Assembly: GCA_905199285.1 (NCBI GenBank)
Contig: CAJKFZ010000134.1
Location: 1-7,060, forward strand
DNA length: 7,060 nt
Origin: an uncultured Ruminococcus sp.
Lineage (GTDB): Bacteria; Bacillota; Clostridia; Oscillospirales; Ruminococcaceae
Direction: 5' to 3'
This document shows, in pieces, positions 5,471 through 7,060 of the stretch. Position 1 is the stretch's first letter; every line of letters starts with the position of its first letter. The notes beneath the pieces were generated by a model. The model was not told the origin of the DNA, ran no database searches, and worked only from the letters and a program-made list of their open reading frames with translations. Both the position numbers and the translations under genes were made by a program.

Positions 5471-6511
5471 TTATTTGATTCTTTCCGCTTCTTCTTTATT
5501 GCCATTTATAGCAATCATAAAATCGTCGGCATATCGAACATAAGCTATCTTCTTGTCGCTTTGGTCTTTGTAGGGAAGCTTGCACAATTCTACTTTCAGT
5601 TTCTGAATTTGTTTCAGCAACGCTTTCTTTTGCACATTATCGGTACATTTTCCATACTGCTTTTTAGCATTGGAAATTTCCCTGCACTTTCTTCCATATA
5701 TCAAAGTATGAGGATGCTCTGCCGGTACAGCAAATTTTTGCCGCATTTCTTCTACTTTCTTATCTAGTTCATGAAGATAGATGTTAGCAAGAATTGGAGA
5801 GAGAATACCGCCCTGCGGTGTACCACTGTAGGTTTTGTGGTATTCCCAATTTTCAATATATCCTGCTTTCAGGAATTTTCCGATTAACATAACAAACTTA
5901 CTGTCTTTAATTTTTTTGGAAAGCAAATTCAGCAGAATGGTGTGGTCGATATTGTCAAAGCAGCCCTTAATATCACCCTCGATGAACCATTTTGTGCCAC
6001 GAAAATATTTACTCATCTGTTGCAGTGCAGTATGACAGCTTCTATTTGGTCTAAATCCGTGCGAAAAATTGCTGAATATAGGTTCATAAATAGATTCGAG
6101 AATTTGTCTGACTGCATCCTGGATTAATTTATCCTTAAAGGATGGTATACCTAATGGACGCAGTTTCCCACTTTTCTTTTTGATGTAGGTTCTTTTGACA
6201 GGCTTAGGGTTGTATTCTTGTGCTTTTAATTCAGAAATAATCTGCTGAACATATTCCACACTAAAACCATCTGCCGTATCATTATCCACACCTTTTGTGC
6301 CTGCACCATTGTTAGCATACAGATTTTTATAGGCTGTCATGTAAATATCTTCACGAAGTAAATATCTGTAAAGTCTTGTGTAGATACCATCTGGATGTTC
6401 TCCAGAGTTTTTATTCATTCGTTCCAAAATTTCGGATGTTGGTTTCCTTTGAGGTTTTGCCTCCCTTTCATCTTTCCTTTTGAAGTTACATAAACTGTGT
6501 TCCTTTGCCAT
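5471..6511 (-). CDS. ltrA: Intron-encoded reverse transcriptase/maturase, N-terminal fragment ended by premature TAA
   Basis: A 346-residue fragment of a group II intron LtrA-type protein. Reverse transcriptase blocks appear in order: RT0 'LYRYLLREDIY' (47-57), RT1 'RPLGIPSFKDKLIQDAVRQI' (118-137), RT2 'SHGFRPNRSCHTAL' (150-163), RT3 'FIEGDIKGCFDNIDH' with Asp180, RT4 'YSGTPQGGILSPILANIYL' (228-246) and the catalytic YADD (327-330). It stops at codon 347 (TAA, 5471-5473), where LtrA continues 'IKEQLKLF'; here the frame reads IK, stop, ELKLF. A single-base nonsense change explains this. The complete protein would bind the intron RNA to help splicing and would copy it during retrohoming; without thumb/X domain this fragment should not act as a maturase. 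The ATG at 6511 is the only upstream start; the conserved GGGAGG at 6460-6465 lacks the ATG that follows it in Ll.LtrB. Confidence 0.92.
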   Translation of the reverse strand: MAKEHSLCNFKRKDEREAKPQRKPTSEILERMNKNSGEHPDGIYTRLYRYLLREDIYMTAYKNLYANNGAGTKGVDNDTADGFSVEYVQQIISELKAQEYNPKPVKRTYIKKKSGKLRPLGIPSFKDKLIQDAVRQILESIYEPIFSNFSHGFRPNRSCHTALQQMSKYFRGTKWFIEGDIKGCFDNIDHTILLNLLSKKIKDSKFVMLIGKFLKAGYIENWEYHKTYSGTPQGGILSPILANIYLHELDKKVEEMRQKFAVPAEHPHTLIYGRKCREISNAKKQYGKCTDNVQKKALLKQIQKLKVELCKLPYKDQSDKKIAYVRYADDFMIAINGNKEEAERIK

Positions 6512-7005
6512 GTAAGAGTCATTAGCTCTCTCAGACTACTACGAACACTCCGTACCCATGGGTCATATTCAAGTCCTTTGACTATAGCCGATAGGCATTG
6601 ACCTTTAGGGTATCCCCAGTTAGTGCTATTACTTGGTATATTCGGATTTTCGGTTTCGCTTTCGACCCTTTAATACGGGTTCTCCCGCTTGTGCTGAGAT
6701 ATTGCAATCATTTCGCCTTTGAAGGATGTAAAGACGAACATTCTCAGAGTGGGTAACAGGCTAATTTCCCAAATCCCCTCGGAAATGGACACTCAAGTCT
6801 TGCGTTCACCAAACTCAGGTTAAACCTTATATCCGATTGTCATCGCAGTTCAGTCGTACTCTTTAGCCTTTGAATAACTTACTGCTTTTCTGCCGTGCTA
6901 TGTTCCCGTATCAGCTTTCGCCTTTCGGTTAGACAGATTGACTTATTCATGATTGTGAATAGCAGCACCTTACGCTGCTTTTAATAGCACCCTATCTGGG
7001 CGCAC
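6512..7005 (-). ncRNA. Group II intron RNA domains I to III and start of domain IV
   Basis: This stretch of about 490 nt has no gene and is structured intron RNA. From the 5' end it holds the GUGCG start, the conserved domain I stretch with GAAAGCTGATACGGGAACA, GTGAACGCAAG, an exon-binding hairpin near 6726-6741, the ACCCGTATTAAAGGGT hairpin with GAAAGCGAAACCG, the AGCACTAACTGGGGATACCC segment, and GGGTACGGAGTGTTCG before domain IV. The order and sequence of these blocks follow Ll.LtrB closely, as far as I can recall that intron. No large deletion is evident, so the scaffold for exon recognition and catalysis appears complete. Confidence 0.88.
6730..6735 (-). other. Predicted exon-binding site 1 (EBS1) of the intron
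   Basis: GUCUUU lies in the loop of a small hairpin (AUGU / ACAU, 6726-6741) at the place where Ll.LtrB carries EBS1. It is complementary to the last six nt of the 5' exon, GAAGGC (7006-7011), with two G-U pairs. This pairing selects the 5' splice site and the homing target. The adjacent delta position (6736, C in the RNA) faces the first 3' exon base (A), which is not a Watson-Crick pair. Confidence 0.7.
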
Positions 7006-7060
7006 GCCTTCCTCTAAAACACAAATGCGGTGAGCATTATGTGTACCGCCATACGCTCTC
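7006..7060 (-). CDS. Portal protein (HK97 family), end of the 5' exon (partial)
   Basis: The last 18 codons before the intron read RAYGGTHNAHRICVLEEG in the only one of the three minus-strand frames without a stop; the gene begins beyond the right edge. The segment 'NAHRICVLEEG' followed, after splicing, by 'MKYTPISIP' reproduces the conserved portal stretch in which a Val-Leu-Glu-x-Gly strand precedes 'K-x-x-P-I-S'. The insertion falls exactly between codons (phase 0). The final six nt GAAGGC form the predicted IBS1 pairing partner of the intron. Together with the exon at 4118-4555 this identifies the interrupted gene with confidence. Confidence 0.88.

Larger units (their letters stand above)
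4556..7005 (-). mobile_element. Group II intron (ML/IIA type, Ll.LtrB-like) inserted in the portal gene
   Basis: A complete 2450-nt group II intron. The 5' end reads GTGCGCCCAGATAGGGTG, matching the GUGYG consensus and, by memory, the start of lactococcal Ll.LtrB almost base for base. Further shared stretches include GAAAGCTGATACGGGAACA in domain I and GGGTACGGAGT...GTAGTAGTCTGAG before domain IV. The 3' end is GGCGGTACTTACCTACTCTAC, parallel to that of Ll.LtrB. Domain IV encodes an LtrA-like reverse transcriptase/maturase, interrupted by a stop codon. Such introns splice through a lariat and retrohome into a matching DNA target with the help of their protein. Boundaries are confirmed by exact restoration of the portal frame. 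Unspliced message would stop the portal after 11 intron-derived codons (TAA at 6970-6972), so splicing is required. The intron looks more A+T-rich by eye than the flanking phage genes, which fits later acquisition. Confidence 0.96.

Noticed and set aside
4661..6511. A naturally split, two-protein reverse transcriptase system
   Set aside because: The halves are in one frame with a lone TAA between them, no SD and only a TTG at the second half, so a nonsense mutation is the simpler reading.
1..7060. CRISPR array, tRNA, defence island, integrase attachment site or other new system
   Set aside because: No spaced direct repeats, cloverleaf-like segments or non-phage accessory genes are visible; the content is fully explained by a phage morphogenesis operon and one group II intron.

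Overview
The window is a piece of the head-tail morphogenesis operon of a Siphovirus-type (HK97-like) prophage, all read on the minus strand, from a low-to-mid GC Gram-positive host. The Shine-Dalgarno motifs (AAGGAGG, GAGGAGG), the gene order and the protein families point to a clostridial (Lachnospiraceae/Oscillospiraceae-like) bacterium; the exact host is an inference. In transcription order (right to left) the genes are: portal protein (start lies beyond the right edge), ClpP-type prohead protease, HK97-fold major capsid protein, gp6-like head-tail connector, gp16-like head closure protein, HK97 gp10-like protein, tail terminator-like protein, phi13-type major tail protein, and the first 26 codons of a probable tail assembly chaperone. 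Most genes abut or overlap by 1 to 14 nt and several starts have good ribosome binding sites, so this is one translationally coupled operon with no internal promoter or terminator that I can see.

The standout feature is a complete group II intron, 2450 nt (7005 down to 4556), inserted inside the portal gene. It is of the mitochondrial-like (ML, IIA) type, closely resembling lactococcal Ll.LtrB: it starts GTGCGCCCAGATAGGGTG, ends in CTAC, carries a canonical 34-nt domain V, a domain VI with a branch-point A seven nt from the 3' end, and an LtrA-like reverse transcriptase/maturase/HNH protein in domain IV. Removing it joins the portal codons exactly in phase (LEEG | MKYTPIS), so the host gene and the intron boundaries can be placed to the nucleotide.

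Two coding defects are visible. The intron-encoded protein is cut by one in-frame TAA 17 codons after its YADD motif, separating the reverse transcriptase palm from the maturase, DNA-binding and HNH domains. The portal gene also ends in a TAA that is followed in the same frame by 16 open codons and a TGA overlapping the protease ATG, which looks like a slightly truncated portal. If the maturase is dead, portal expression, and therefore capsid assembly, would depend on a maturase supplied in trans, on readthrough, or would fail; the prophage may be decaying.

I see no tRNA, rRNA, CRISPR array, insertion sequence or defence system. The one stretch of more than 300 nt without a gene (6512-7005) is filled by the folded RNA domains I to III of the intron.
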